DNA of 12,578 nt from Rhodothermia bacterium (GCA_030431165.1 JAUIJQ010000037.1:1-12578), one strand, 5' to 3'; shown: positions 1 to 7,636, counted from the first letter of the stretch. Notes: generated by a model from the letters alone, not told the origin. Program-made: numbers and translations.

Positions 1-1
1 C

Positions 2-505
2 ATCCGCACGACGTATGCCGCCAAATCCCGTTCCAAGCTCGTACGAATGCTCTACAGCAGTGAGGTCCGCGCACTGCGATGGGCAAGCGACCGAATCAGT
101 GACCGCGGTGTTGTCGGTTTCGTCACCAACAATGCCTTCTTAGACAAGGGCCAGATGGACGGGCTTAGGGCGGTGCTGGCCGAAAGCTTCAGCTCGATCT
201 ACGTCTTCAATCTTCGCGGATACCAGCGGACATCCGGCGCAGTGTCGCGAGACGAGGGAGGCAAGATATTTGCGAGTGGGAGCCGCAACGGCATCGCCAT
301 CGGCTTCTGGGAAGAGGCCGCAAGCCGGCTCGAAGCGGGCGATTACACCGTTCACTTCAAGACCGACTTCTCGTACGCCTTCGGAGACTTCGACGGCGAG
401 AATCCAGCCCGCCCGTACGATTACGGCATTCAGATCTTCCTGGAGTCTGATGCCGACGCATCATCTGGCGGCACGGTTGTCTCATCTTCGGCATCAGACG
501 CGTGA
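2..505 (+). CDS. Type ISP restriction-modification methylase fragment with unrelated C-terminal tail (5' partial)
   Basis: The frame is open from the left edge, so the N-terminus lies outside the window. The visible part up to about base 307 reads like the end of the adenine-methylase domain of type ISP (LlaBIII-like) restriction-modification enzymes: RWASDRI, then GVVGFVTNNAFLD, then IYVFNLRGYQRTSG, then a GGKIFASGSR segment. In that family several hundred more residues, including target recognition, normally follow. Here similarity stops and about 65 other residues lead to a TGA at 503-505. From memory, that tail (LEAGDYTVHFKTDFSYAFGD, then PARPYDYGIQIF) looks like the end of an extracytoplasmic beta-sandwich domain rather than a methylase. 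The protein is therefore probably a non-functional chimera left by recombination. If it is still translated, it could be coupled to prmA through the GTGA overlap. The methylase origin is fairly sure; the tail's origin is not. Confidence 0.6.
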   Translation: MRTTYAAKSRSKLVRMLYSSEVRALRWASDRISDRGVVGFVTNNAFLDKGQMDGLRAVLAESFSSIYVFNLRGYQRTSGAVSRDEGGKIFASGSRNGIAIGFWEEAASRLEAGDYTVHFKTDFSYAFGDFDGENPARPYDYGIQIFLESDADASSGGTVVSSSASDA

Positions 506-1344
506 CCGTTGCCCCAGGCGGCACCCTCGCCGTTTCTTTTACGTGTGACGAGCTAACGCACGATATAGCGGTCGCCGAGTTGGCTGCGCTTGGCTGCTAC
601 GCGTTTGAGCGAGACGACAGTCGATCAACAGCCTACGCCGACGTTTCGGTTGACGCTGCAGATCAGATCAGGACGGCACTCGTCAGACTCCAACGGGACC
701 ACGCGATCGACGCACTCGATTTTCGCGTCATTGACCCCGTAAACTGGAATGCGCGCTGGGAGGCAAGTGTGTCGCCCATTTCGGTCCCACCTTTTCTTGT
801 TCGGCCGTCGTGGGCCCCATCGGATACATCCGCAATCGAGATCGTCATTGATCCGAAGATGAGTTTTGGAACGGCGCACCACGAAAGCACACGTCTGATT
901 CTCGGCCGTCTATCTTACCTCATGGATGGTGTGTCGTCGGTTCTCGACGCCGGCACGGGGACGGGAGTGCTCGCTATCGCCGCCGCACGCCTCGGCGCGA
1001 ACAACGTGGTCGCTTTTGATATCGATCCGTGGTCCGTCATCAATGCTCGTGAGAATATCGAGGTAAACGACGTGCAGGACGTGGTCACCGTACTCGAGGG
1101 TGACCTGCAGATTGTATCAGGCTCGTTTGATCTGATCCTGGCGAACATCAACCGCAATGTGCTACTCGAGTCGCTTGCGTCGTTCCGACTCCACCTGGCG
1201 CACGATGGACACCTCGTGCTGGCCGGTTTGCTCTTGTCAGATCGCGGCACTATGATCGACGCGCTTGAAAGAGCGGGTTTTCAGGTTGCTGACGAATCAG
1301 TTGAAGGAGAATGGCTCTCGATCGTGGCGGCCCATCAGCAGTAG
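502..1344 (+). CDS. prmA: Ribosomal protein L11 methyltransferase PrmA
   Basis: SAM-dependent methyltransferase that trimethylates ribosomal protein L11 in the cytoplasm. The order of motifs is that of PrmA. A short N-terminal L11-recognition domain (about residues 9-80, starting LAVSFTCDE) is followed by the signature FGTAHHE at 122-128. The SAM-binding glycine loop VLDAGTGTG is at 147-155, an acidic strand end is at AFDIDPWSV, and the ANINRN active-site motif is at 214-219. The length of 280 residues is normal. The start is GTG at 502 inside a GTGA overlap with the previous frame. No other start codon precedes the conserved N-terminal domain and no Shine-Dalgarno is visible, so translational coupling is likely. 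The downstream ppx-like gene begins inside its last 34 bases, so the two are probably co-transcribed. The family assignment is firm. Confidence 0.95.
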   Translation: MTVAPGGTLAVSFTCDELTHDIAVAELAALGCYAFERDDSRSTAYADVSVDAADQIRTALVRLQRDHAIDALDFRVIDPVNWNARWEASVSPISVPPFLVRPSWAPSDTSAIEIVIDPKMSFGTAHHESTRLILGRLSYLMDGVSSVLDAGTGTGVLAIAAARLGANNVVAFDIDPWSVINARENIEVNDVQDVVTVLEGDLQIVSGSFDLILANINRNVLLESLASFRLHLAHDGHLVLAGLLLSDRGTMIDALERAGFQVADESVEGEWLSIVAAHQQ

Positions 1345-2285
1345 TTGACATCGGGACGAACACGGCTGTGCTCTACGTCCCGGCCGACCCGCGCCGCGGA
1401 AATCCGTCCATCGAAATCGAACGGTTTGTGCGCCTGGGTGAGGAGTTGTCAGCAACGGGCAAAATCGGATCCGCTGCACTTGTCCGGCTTCGGTCAGCAC
1501 TCGACACGTTTCAGGTTGAACTCGCCGAACACCGGGTTTCAGCGCTGCGCGTGATCGGCACGAGCGCGTGCAGGGATGCTGAGAACGTTGACGACGTTGC
1601 AGCCGTCGTACGCAGCGCGCTGGGCGTTGATCTGGATGTGATTTCCGGACAGGAAGAAGCGGCACTGTCATTCCTTGCGGCGAAGTACGCACTCGGCACC
1701 AACCTGACGAAAGCAGCGGGGCGTCTCGCGGTCGTAGACATCGGTGGCGGATCTACAGAAGTTGTTTGCGGACCGTTCGCCCCGACGTCGGCGGGTCCTG
1801 ACGAGTCAGTCAGCCTCGACGTTGGGTCCGTGCGCTGTACCGAACGGTTTGTATCCGACCCTGGCCGTCCCATTTCGGATGAGGTGCTTCGGGTCGTACA
1901 AAGTCACGTGCGTGCCTCACTGCGTGGGATTGATGCGGCACTCAAGCGGGCGGTGGGTGAGTCGCGGCAACTTGTCTTTGTTGACGGTATCGCGAGTGTA
2001 CTGAAAGCGCTGTGTACCTCCGGGCCGGACCACCCCGCATCGGGCTTTGTTGTAACCCTGTCATCACTCGATGCGCTGAACAAGCGTGTATCCGCGCTCA
2101 CAGAAGCCGAGTTGGTCCAGCTTGCGCCGAATCAACTTCGTGGGCGTGCCGACGTGTTTCCGGTGGCGATGGTGATACTGCTGGAAGTGATGCGATGGGC
2201 TGGTTCTGACGCGTGCGCGCTCGCAGAAACCTCGATCCGGCACGGCGCGATCTGCCAAATGGTTGGCCGGGCTTCGGACGCATAG
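1311..2285 (+). CDS. Ppx/GppA family phosphatase (exopolyphosphatase-like)
   Basis: Member of the ASKHA-fold Ppx/GppA family, which removes terminal phosphate from polyphosphate and/or hydrolyses pppGpp to ppGpp. The first nucleotide-binding loop VVDIGTNTA is at about residues 11-19. The catalytic-glutamate segment ISGQEEA is at 111-117, and the second phosphate loop DIGGGSTE is at 143-150. A FVDGIAS segment follows, and a C-terminal RADVFPVAMVILLE helix leads to SIRHGAI. At 324 residues it is the short form with only the catalytic domains, lacking the extra C-terminal HD-like region of longer enterobacterial Ppx. The ATG at 1311 overlaps prmA by 34 bases. An in-frame TGA at 1302-1304 rules out earlier starts, and AAGGAG lies immediately before the ATG, closer than usual. 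The sequence does not decide between polyphosphate and pppGpp as the main substrate. Confidence 0.88.
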   Translation: MALDRGGPSAVVDIGTNTAVLYVPADPRRGNPSIEIERFVRLGEELSATGKIGSAALVRLRSALDTFQVELAEHRVSALRVIGTSACRDAENVDDVAAVVRSALGVDLDVISGQEEAALSFLAAKYALGTNLTKAAGRLAVVDIGGGSTEVVCGPFAPTSAGPDESVSLDVGSVRCTERFVSDPGRPISDEVLRVVQSHVRASLRGIDAALKRAVGESRQLVFVDGIASVLKALCTSGPDHPASGFVVTLSSLDALNKRVSALTEAELVQLAPNQLRGRADVFPVAMVILLEVMRWAGSDACALAETSIRHGAICQMVGRASDA

Positions 2286-2322
2286 CGGTGGAACATACGG
2301 CGCATGCCTGCCGTCCTAGCCG

Positions 2323-2370
2323 CGAATCTGCCGAGCCACGAATCTTCCGAGCCACCAAGCGTCCGAAACT
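2323..2370 (+). repeat. Degenerate 16-base tandem repeat (about 3 units) before mrp
   Basis: The 88-base gap between the ppx-like gene and mrp contains CGAATCTGCCGAGCCA (2323-2338) followed directly by CGAATCTTCCGAGCCA (2339-2354), with one mismatch. A more diverged third unit, CCAAGCGTCCGAAACT (2355-2370), ends three bases before the mrp ATG. The repeat occupies the place where a ribosome binding site would lie, and no Shine-Dalgarno is visible. The repeat is read directly from the sequence; any function is unknown. Confidence 0.6.
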
Positions 2371-2373
2371 GCC

Positions 2374-3477
2374 ATGTCGCCCGTTGATGTACTCGATGCA
2401 CTGCGCACCGTCGTTGAGCCCGAGTCCGGGTACGACATAGTTCGACTCAAGTTGATTCGCGACCTCGTCGTCGATGATGCGGGAGTCTCTTTCAGGGTTG
2501 TACTTCCCGATCCCACCGCGCCGTTCGCGTCCGTTGTCGAGGAGCGCGCAACGGCCGCCATCCAGGCGCGCGATGCTTCGGTTCGGGTACGCGTCTCAAT
2601 GGACAACGAGATGATCGGGCTTGGCGACGACATCTCAGTACAGTCGGATGCTAACGCCAACAGCGTCCCCTCCATCCGCAACATCATTGCCGTTGCATCT
2701 GGTAAGGGTGGAGTTGGAAAGAGCACTATGGCTGTAAATCTGGCGTGCGCCCTCGCCGCAAAGGGATACGATGTAGGTCTGATGGACGCCGATATCTATG
2801 GCCCATCCATCCCCACGATGTTTGGTGTTCGGGACGCGCGCCCCCGCGTCAACGAAAACAGGAAGCTCGTGCCGATTGAGACGCACGGAATCAAGCTTCT
2901 TTCGATGGGCTTTCTCGTTGAGCCGGAAAAAGCGGTCATCTGGCGAGGCCCGATGGTGTCTAATGCGATTCGTCAGTTCTTCGGCGATACCAATTGGGGC
3001 GCATTGGATTACCTTGTTATGGATCTGCCTCCGGGGACAGGGGACATCCAGTTGACAATTGTTCAGACTATCGGCCTGACCGGCGCCGTTGTTGTATCCA
3101 CGCCACAGGAAGTCGCGCTGGCAGATGCCCGCAAAGCCGTGGCGATGTTCCAGGAGGTCGATGTGCCGGTCCTCGGATTGATCGAGAACATGGCCTACTT
3201 CGTGCCGCCTGATCTTCCGGACCGACGATATCATATTTTCGGTGAGGGTGGCGCCGCAGAGCTCGCACGTTCACTCAAGCTGCCGCTGCTTGGGGAGATA
3301 CCGATTGAGCAGCCGCTTCGGGAAGCGTGTGACAACGGAAGGCCGATCGTCATTTCCGAGCCTGAAAGTGCTGTCTCAAGGGTGTTTGATGCACTCGCCG
3401 CTGAAACAGCGCGGCAGGTTGATCTTCGAAATGCGGGTCTTGATCCCACCCAGCGCATCGAGATCCTCTATCGATGA
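2374..3477 (+). CDS. mrp: Mrp/ApbC family iron-sulfur cluster carrier ATPase
   Basis: Cytoplasmic P-loop NTPase thought to bind and deliver Fe-S clusters to target apoproteins. The N-terminal part (about residues 1-85) is a DUF59/MIP18-type domain (VDVLDALRTVVEPESGYDIV). A short linker leads to the ATPase domain, with the deviant Walker A SGKGGVGKS at 109-117, the DADIYGPSIP switch at 138-147, and MDLPPGTGDI around 216-225. The 367-residue length is typical. The usual C-terminal CxxC cluster ligand pair found in many Mrp proteins is absent: after ENMAYF the sequence is VPPDLPDRRY (277-286). This matches my memory of the Bacteroidota form, so it looks like a lineage trait rather than damage. 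It lies 88 bases behind the phosphatase gene and 73 bases before a nifU-type gene, which supports an Fe-S assembly role. Confidence 0.93.
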   Translation: MSPVDVLDALRTVVEPESGYDIVRLKLIRDLVVDDAGVSFRVVLPDPTAPFASVVEERATAAIQARDASVRVRVSMDNEMIGLGDDISVQSDANANSVPSIRNIIAVASGKGGVGKSTMAVNLACALAAKGYDVGLMDADIYGPSIPTMFGVRDARPRVNENRKLVPIETHGIKLLSMGFLVEPEKAVIWRGPMVSNAIRQFFGDTNWGALDYLVMDLPPGTGDIQLTIVQTIGLTGAVVVSTPQEVALADARKAVAMFQEVDVPVLGLIENMAYFVPPDLPDRRYHIFGEGGAAELARSLKLPLLGEIPIEQPLREACDNGRPIVISEPESAVSRVFDALAAETARQVDLRNAGLDPTQRIEILYR

Positions 3478-3550
3478 GAAGTCAGCGCTGGCGATCGGTG
3501 ACCAGACAGCATCGGCGAACAACGTACCTGCCTGCGTAGTACAACACGGT

Positions 3551-3820
3551 ATGCAAAAGGACCCGTCGAAAGATCCGTCACTTCTCGCATCGATCGAGGA
3601 GGCGCTCGACTCCATTCGGCCGTATCTCATGGCCGATGGCGGCTCCGTCCGCCTGAAGAGCGTTACGCGCGACATGGTCGTCGAACTCGAGCTTCTTGGT
3701 GCGTGCGGTACCTGTCCGATGAGCACGATGACGCTACGGGCAGGGATCGAGCAGACGATCAAGCGGGCTGTGCCTGCGGTGTCTCGGGTTGAGGCGGTCG
3801 CGACGACTGGTGTTGCGTAA
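3551..3820 (+). CDS. NifU C-terminal-domain Fe-S scaffold protein
   Basis: Small cytoplasmic protein of 89 residues consisting of a single NifU-like C-terminal (Nfu) domain, which binds an Fe-S cluster between subunits and passes it on. Visible family marks are IRPYLMADGGSVRL near the N-terminus and the cluster-ligating CxxC in LLGACGTCPMSTMTLRAGIE. The ATG at 3551 is chosen because the protein then begins MQKD followed by an acidic helix, as I recall for Bacteroidota orthologues. The same frame stays open far upstream, but that region belongs to mrp in another frame. Its position 73 bases after mrp suggests a shared transcript and pathway. Its last 62 bases are overlapped by the 3' end of the convergent pabBC gene. 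Confidence 0.92.
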   Translation: MQKDPSKDPSLLASIEEALDSIRPYLMADGGSVRLKSVTRDMVVELELLGACGTCPMSTMTLRAGIEQTIKRAVPAVSRVEAVATTGVA

Positions 3821-5609
3821 GCGCAGCGCGACGCACCCCCCTCAGTGCACTTGCGACGAACACGGCGTCGGCGTGTGCCAGCGCTTCCAGTGTTATGGGC
3901 TCTTCGCGCACGACGTGGCGTGCGAGCAACTCCTCGCGTAGAACGCCGCCCAGCAACCCCGACTCACGCGGTGGCGTCACGAGGGATTCCCCGAACTTGA
4001 CGAGGATGTTTGCCCGACTGGTCTCGGTCACGTATCCGTCTTCGTTGAACAAGACCACGGCGTCCACCGCGTCGTCCGCCACGCCCCGCCCATGTAACGC
4101 TGAGGCCGTCGCAAGCGCACGGTCGTAAACGGATCGCCGCGTGGTCTTGTGGTACAGGAATTGGTCCGACGAGCTGACCGGCGCATCCGCGACCACGAGC
4201 TTGACGACGTCACCCGTTGCAGGCTTCATCGGCGTCACCTGCAGGGTCACTGATCCGTCGACCCGCAACTCCAGCCTGACACGCGAAGTCTCGCGCACCG
4301 TCAACAGGGCAAGGCGGCGCGTGATCGCCGCAACGTCCAACGCAAATCCAAAGTGCAGAGCACTCGCCTGCAGGCGCCGGAGGTGACGCTCCATCAGGAG
4401 AACGCCCAGGCCGGGCTCGGCACGCATTGTCTCGATCAGTCCAAACGTTCTCGCCGGCTCGAACAGCACGGCCGCCTTCGTACGGCACTCCATATACTCG
4501 GCTTCGGCATCCGAGTCCCAGACAATTCCGCCCCCAACGAAGTAGGTCGCTTCGCCGGCGGCCCGGTCAATCTGAACCGTGCGTATCGCCACGTTGAACT
4601 GACAATCGCCTCCAGGAGCAATGTATCCGATTGTACCGGTGTACAGCCCGCGCGGTCGCTGCTCCAACGCAGCGATGAGATGCATCGTGCTCACCTTCGG
4701 TGCGCCCGTGATAGAAGCACACGGAAACAACGCGGCCATGATGTCGCTGAAGCCGGTCGTCGTGCTACACGTAACCGTAGATGTCATCTGGAGGACGGTT
4801 CGATATGTCTCCACATCAAACAGACGGGGCACCGTCACCGAATCAAGCTCCGCTATTCGACCGAGATCGTTGCGGATCATGTCCACTATCATGAGGTTCT
4901 CGGCCCGATCTTTTTGTGACTCGCCGAGCGCCGACGCGTTCACCATGTCCTCTTCCGCCCAGCGACCACGTGGCCTCGTGCCTTTCATGGGGCGAGCTGT
5001 CAGGACGTTTCCCCGGCGTCGAAAGAACAATTCGGGCGACACCGATACAGCGGCAAATTCATCAACCTCCACAAGTGCCGCGTACCCGCCCGGCTGCGCC
5101 TCCAGCAGGTTCGAAAACAACGCGGCCGGATCACCCTCAAAGTCGGCGCGCAGGGGAAACGTGTAGTTCACCTGGTAGGTGTCTCCCGCACGGATGTGGT
5201 CCTTGATGCGGTGGATGTTCTGCAGATACGTCGCCTTCTCCACAAGGGGCTGCCACGCTGACACGCGGCATTCACCGCCGGCAATCTGTGGCGCCGGCTG
5301 CACCACCGGCCGCTCGTACAGGCCGAACCAGACAAGCGGAACACGTGTCTGAGGAAGCACTGACATCACCCGGTCGATGCCCGCGGAGGCGTCGTAGGTG
5401 ACGAAGCCGGCCGCCCAATACCCTTCAGCCGTAGCCCGCTCAACGCGCTGCAACGCCGGACGCACCTCCTCGGGCGTTCGTGCAACGATTCGCTCTGCTG
5501 GACTCTGGAATCGCAGCCAACGATCCGTATCCGGGTCGTGGATGAGTATTCGGCTTCTCAAGGTCTTTTGCTGCTTGTTGCCGATCTTGGCGCTCGCCAA
5601 GGTACGCAT
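3759..5609 (-). CDS. pabB: Bifunctional aminodeoxychorismate synthase component I / 4-amino-4-deoxychorismate lyase (PabB-PabC fusion)
   Basis: Fusion enzyme that turns chorismate plus ammonia into aminodeoxychorismate and then into 4-aminobenzoate plus pyruvate, for folate. The N-terminal synthase half (about 20-385) has IRAGDTYQVNYTFPL (140-154), SQKDRAENLMIVDMIRNDLG (231-250) and ASITGAPKVSTM (298-309). PMKGT at 207-211 carries the lysine that marks aminodeoxychorismate rather than anthranilate synthases. The C-terminal lyase half (from about 386) is a fold-type IV PLP enzyme with the probable PLP lysine K488 in YHKTTRR and the ETSRAN motif at 529-534. No pabA glutaminase is in the window. 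The ATG at 5609 is used; a TTG at 5561 just before RILIHDPDTDRW would fit the usual N-terminus as well. The final 20 residues (proline/glutamine rich) are read antisense to nifU and look like an extension. Confidence 0.93.
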   Translation of the reverse strand: MRTLASAKIGNKQQKTLRSRILIHDPDTDRWLRFQSPAERIVARTPEEVRPALQRVERATAEGYWAAGFVTYDASAGIDRVMSVLPQTRVPLVWFGLYERPVVQPAPQIAGGECRVSAWQPLVEKATYLQNIHRIKDHIRAGDTYQVNYTFPLRADFEGDPAALFSNLLEAQPGGYAALVEVDEFAAVSVSPELFFRRRGNVLTARPMKGTRPRGRWAEEDMVNASALGESQKDRAENLMIVDMIRNDLGRIAELDSVTVPRLFDVETYRTVLQMTSTVTCSTTTGFSDIMAALFPCASITGAPKVSTMHLIAALEQRPRGLYTGTIGYIAPGGDCQFNVAIRTVQIDRAAGEATYFVGGGIVWDSDAEAEYMECRTKAAVLFEPARTFGLIETMRAEPGLGVLLMERHLRRLQASALHFGFALDVAAITRRLALLTVRETSRVRLELRVDGSVTLQVTPMKPATGDVVKLVVADAPVSSSDQFLYHKTTRRSVYDRALATASALHGRGVADDAVDAVVLFNEDGYVTETSRANILVKFGESLVTPPRESGLLGGVLREELLARHVVREEPITLEALAHADAVFVASALRGVRRAALTQHQSSRPPQPETPQAQPA

Positions 5610-5630
5610 GACCCATCAGCATTAGCAGAG

Positions 5631-6410
5631 ATGCCGACTATCGCCACGTGGAACGTCAACTCCATAAAAGCCCGACACGACAGGTTCATAAGCTGGCTGT
5701 CTGACACCGAGGCCGACATCGTCTGCCTGCAGGAGCTGAAGGTTACCGAGGAGGCATTCCCAAACGATGCGATCAGTGAGGTGGGGTTCCACAGCGCCGT
5801 GTACGGCCAGAAGACGTGGAACGGAGTAGCCATTCTGAGCCGCGAACCCATCACTGATGTTGTGCGCGGCATGGACGACGACGTGGATGATCCCCAGGCT
5901 CGTGTCATTTCGGCCCGAACCTATGGCATCAACGTCGTTGGCGTGTATGTGCCAAACGGAAAGTCTGTCGGATCTGACAAGTGGTCCTACAAAATGCACT
6001 GGCTCGAGCGGCTTCGATCAATGCTCTTGAATCGCTTCGCTCCGTCTGATCCGGTGGCCCTCCTTGGGGACTTCAATATCGCACCAACTGATGACGACGC
6101 CGCGAATCCTGCGAAATGGTCTGAGTCAGTTCTCTGTGACCCCGAAGGGCGCGCCCGACTCGAGGCCATTGTTGATTTCGGATTTCTGGACCTGGTCAGA
6201 GTGCACAACGACGGACCCGGTCCCTATACTTGGTGGGACTACCGACGACTCGCTTTTCCGAAAGGCGACGGACTACGCATTGACCACATATTTGCGACGA
6301 CCCCGCTGGCTAATCGATCCATACGTGCCTGGGTTGATCGCGACGAACGAAAGGGCAGCAAGCCGTCTGACCATGCACCCGTCCTGGCGGAGTTCTCGCC
6401 GGCGGACTAG
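5631..6410 (+). CDS. xth: Exodeoxyribonuclease III (Xth family AP endonuclease)
   Basis: DNA-repair nuclease of the exonuclease/endonuclease/phosphatase fold that cleaves at abasic sites and degrades 3' ends. The full set of catalytic motifs is visible: ATWNVNSIKAR at the N-terminus (N8), DIVCLQELK with the metal-binding E35, GVAILSR, LLGDFNIAP with D147 and N149, and the family segment YTWWDYR leading to GLRIDHIF. The C-terminal SDHAPV contains the catalytic H248. The length of 259 residues is normal. The ATG at 5631 gives the expected start MPTIATWNVNS; the open frame further upstream is antisense to pabBC. It starts only 21 bases from the divergent pabBC ATG. Its stop TAG shares the palindrome CTAG with the stop of the convergent peptidase gene. 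Confidence 0.95.
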   Translation: MPTIATWNVNSIKARHDRFISWLSDTEADIVCLQELKVTEEAFPNDAISEVGFHSAVYGQKTWNGVAILSREPITDVVRGMDDDVDDPQARVISARTYGINVVGVYVPNGKSVGSDKWSYKMHWLERLRSMLLNRFAPSDPVALLGDFNIAPTDDDAANPAKWSESVLCDPEGRARLEAIVDFGFLDLVRVHNDGPGPYTWWDYRRLAFPKGDGLRIDHIFATTPLANRSIRAWVDRDERKGSKPSDHAPVLAEFSPAD

Positions 6411-7636
6411 TTCGTCTCGTTCAGCGCCCGAATCGCCAGGTAGGCCATAAATCCGGCACCGGTTTCCAGCGCTGGCTCGTCGAGCGTGAACGTCGGCGTG
6501 TGAACGGCTGAGGCAATGCCGAGCGCTTTGTTTCCAACGCCGAGCATGTAGAATGCGCCGGGGACTTGTTCAAGGTAGTACGCAAAGTCCTCGGCGGCGT
6601 ACCACCGATCAATGTCCACCGTACGTTCGGGACCGACGTACTCCGTTGAGGCCTGTCGCACAAGCGCTGTGGCTCCGGCGTCGTTGACCAACGCGGGATA
6701 TCCGACCTTGATCTCGATTGAGATGGTCGCACCCATGGCCGCGGCAATGTTCGAAACCGTGCGACGGATTGCTTCATGTGCATCCCGACGAAAGGCCGCT
6801 GACATCGCGCGCAACGTACCCTCCATACGTACTTCGGGGGGGATGACGTTGGTGGCACCGTCAGCGACGACGCGACCAATCGATAAGACGCCCGGGTCAC
6901 CAGGGGGACGCACGCGCGAAACAACCGACTGAAGCGCGACGACGATATGAGCGGCCGCAAGCACGGGGTCAGCGTTCTGCAGGTGTGGCTCGGCTGCGTG
7001 CCCCCCATCCGCGTGAACAGTGATGTAGATTTCGTCGGCTGACGCCATGAATGCTCCGGCGCGAACACCGATAGTGCCGGATTCCATTCCGGGGCGCACG
7101 TGTTGGCCAAATATCGCGACGGGTGGCCCCGCGTCGTTGTTGTCCAGCGCGCCCTCGGCAATCATTGCCGGTGCTCCACCCGGCAGCTTTTCTTCGCTTG
7201 GTTGGAACAGCAGCCGAACGGTGCCCGCAAAGGCAGAGCGCATGCCGGCGAGGATGCGTGCTGCGCCGAGAAGGGACGCTGTATGTCCGTCGTGCCCACA
7301 CGCGTGCATGCAGCCATCAATCTGCGAACGAAAGTCGAACGTATTCTCCTCGTGTATCGGGAGGGCGTCGATGTCGGCACGGAGAATGACCAAGGGTCCG
7401 GGTTTGGCGCCGTCGATTTCTGCGATGACGCCTGTCTTGGCCACACCGGTACGAATACGATCAACACCGATGGCGTTCAGTTCGGATTTGACTCGCGCGG
7501 CCGTGTTCACCTCGCAGAACGCGAGCTCCGGATGCTGATGTAGCGATCGCCTGACACCCACGACCCATTCCTGGCCGGCGGCGGCCGCGTCGCGAATGTT
7601 TTCGACGACGCCCGGGGAGGTAACCAGATCAACCAA
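6407..7636 (-). CDS. M20D-family amidohydrolase / peptidase (N-acyl amino acid or IAA-amino acid hydrolase-like)
   Basis: Two-metal amidohydrolase of the M20D group, which releases free amino acids from N-acyl conjugates; the actual substrate cannot be read from the sequence. The N-terminal RRSLHQHPELAF (29-40) is a family hallmark. Probable metal and catalytic residues are C113 and H115 in MHACGHDGHTA, the glutamate pair in QPSEEK (148-149), H179 in FGQHVRPGMESG and H379 in AVHTPTFTLDE. The dimerisation-domain segment HADGGHAAEPH is also present. The length of 409 residues is normal and there is no signal peptide, so it is probably cytoplasmic. The start is TTG at 7636, overlapping the DUF58 stop by 8 bases, so coupling is likely. 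I see no later start that keeps the conserved N-terminus. Confidence 0.9.
   Translation of the reverse strand: MVDLVTSPGVVENIRDAAAAGQEWVVGVRRSLHQHPELAFCEVNTAARVKSELNAIGVDRIRTGVAKTGVIAEIDGAKPGPLVILRADIDALPIHEENTFDFRSQIDGCMHACGHDGHTASLLGAARILAGMRSAFAGTVRLLFQPSEEKLPGGAPAMIAEGALDNNDAGPPVAIFGQHVRPGMESGTIGVRAGAFMASADEIYITVHADGGHAAEPHLQNADPVLAAAHIVVALQSVVSRVRPPGDPGVLSIGRVVADGATNVIPPEVRMEGTLRAMSAAFRRDAHEAIRRTVSNIAAAMGATISIEIKVGYPALVNDAGATALVRQASTEYVGPERTVDIDRWYAAEDFAYYLEQVPGAFYMLGVGNKALGIASAVHTPTFTLDEPALETGAGFMAYLAIRALNETN

Noticed and set aside
2635..3234. Minus-strand open frame of 199 codons opposite mrp
   Set aside because: Fully antisense to the Mrp ATPase domain, with no motif of its own.
4353..5166. 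Overlapping plus-strand open frames opposite pabBC
   Set aside because: Shadows of the PabBC coding strand; low-complexity arginine/serine-rich products.
3759..5609. Anthranilate synthase component I (TrpE) as the identity of the synthase half
   Set aside because: The motif is PMKGT with lysine rather than the alanine-containing form typical of TrpE, and a PabC lyase domain is fused behind it.
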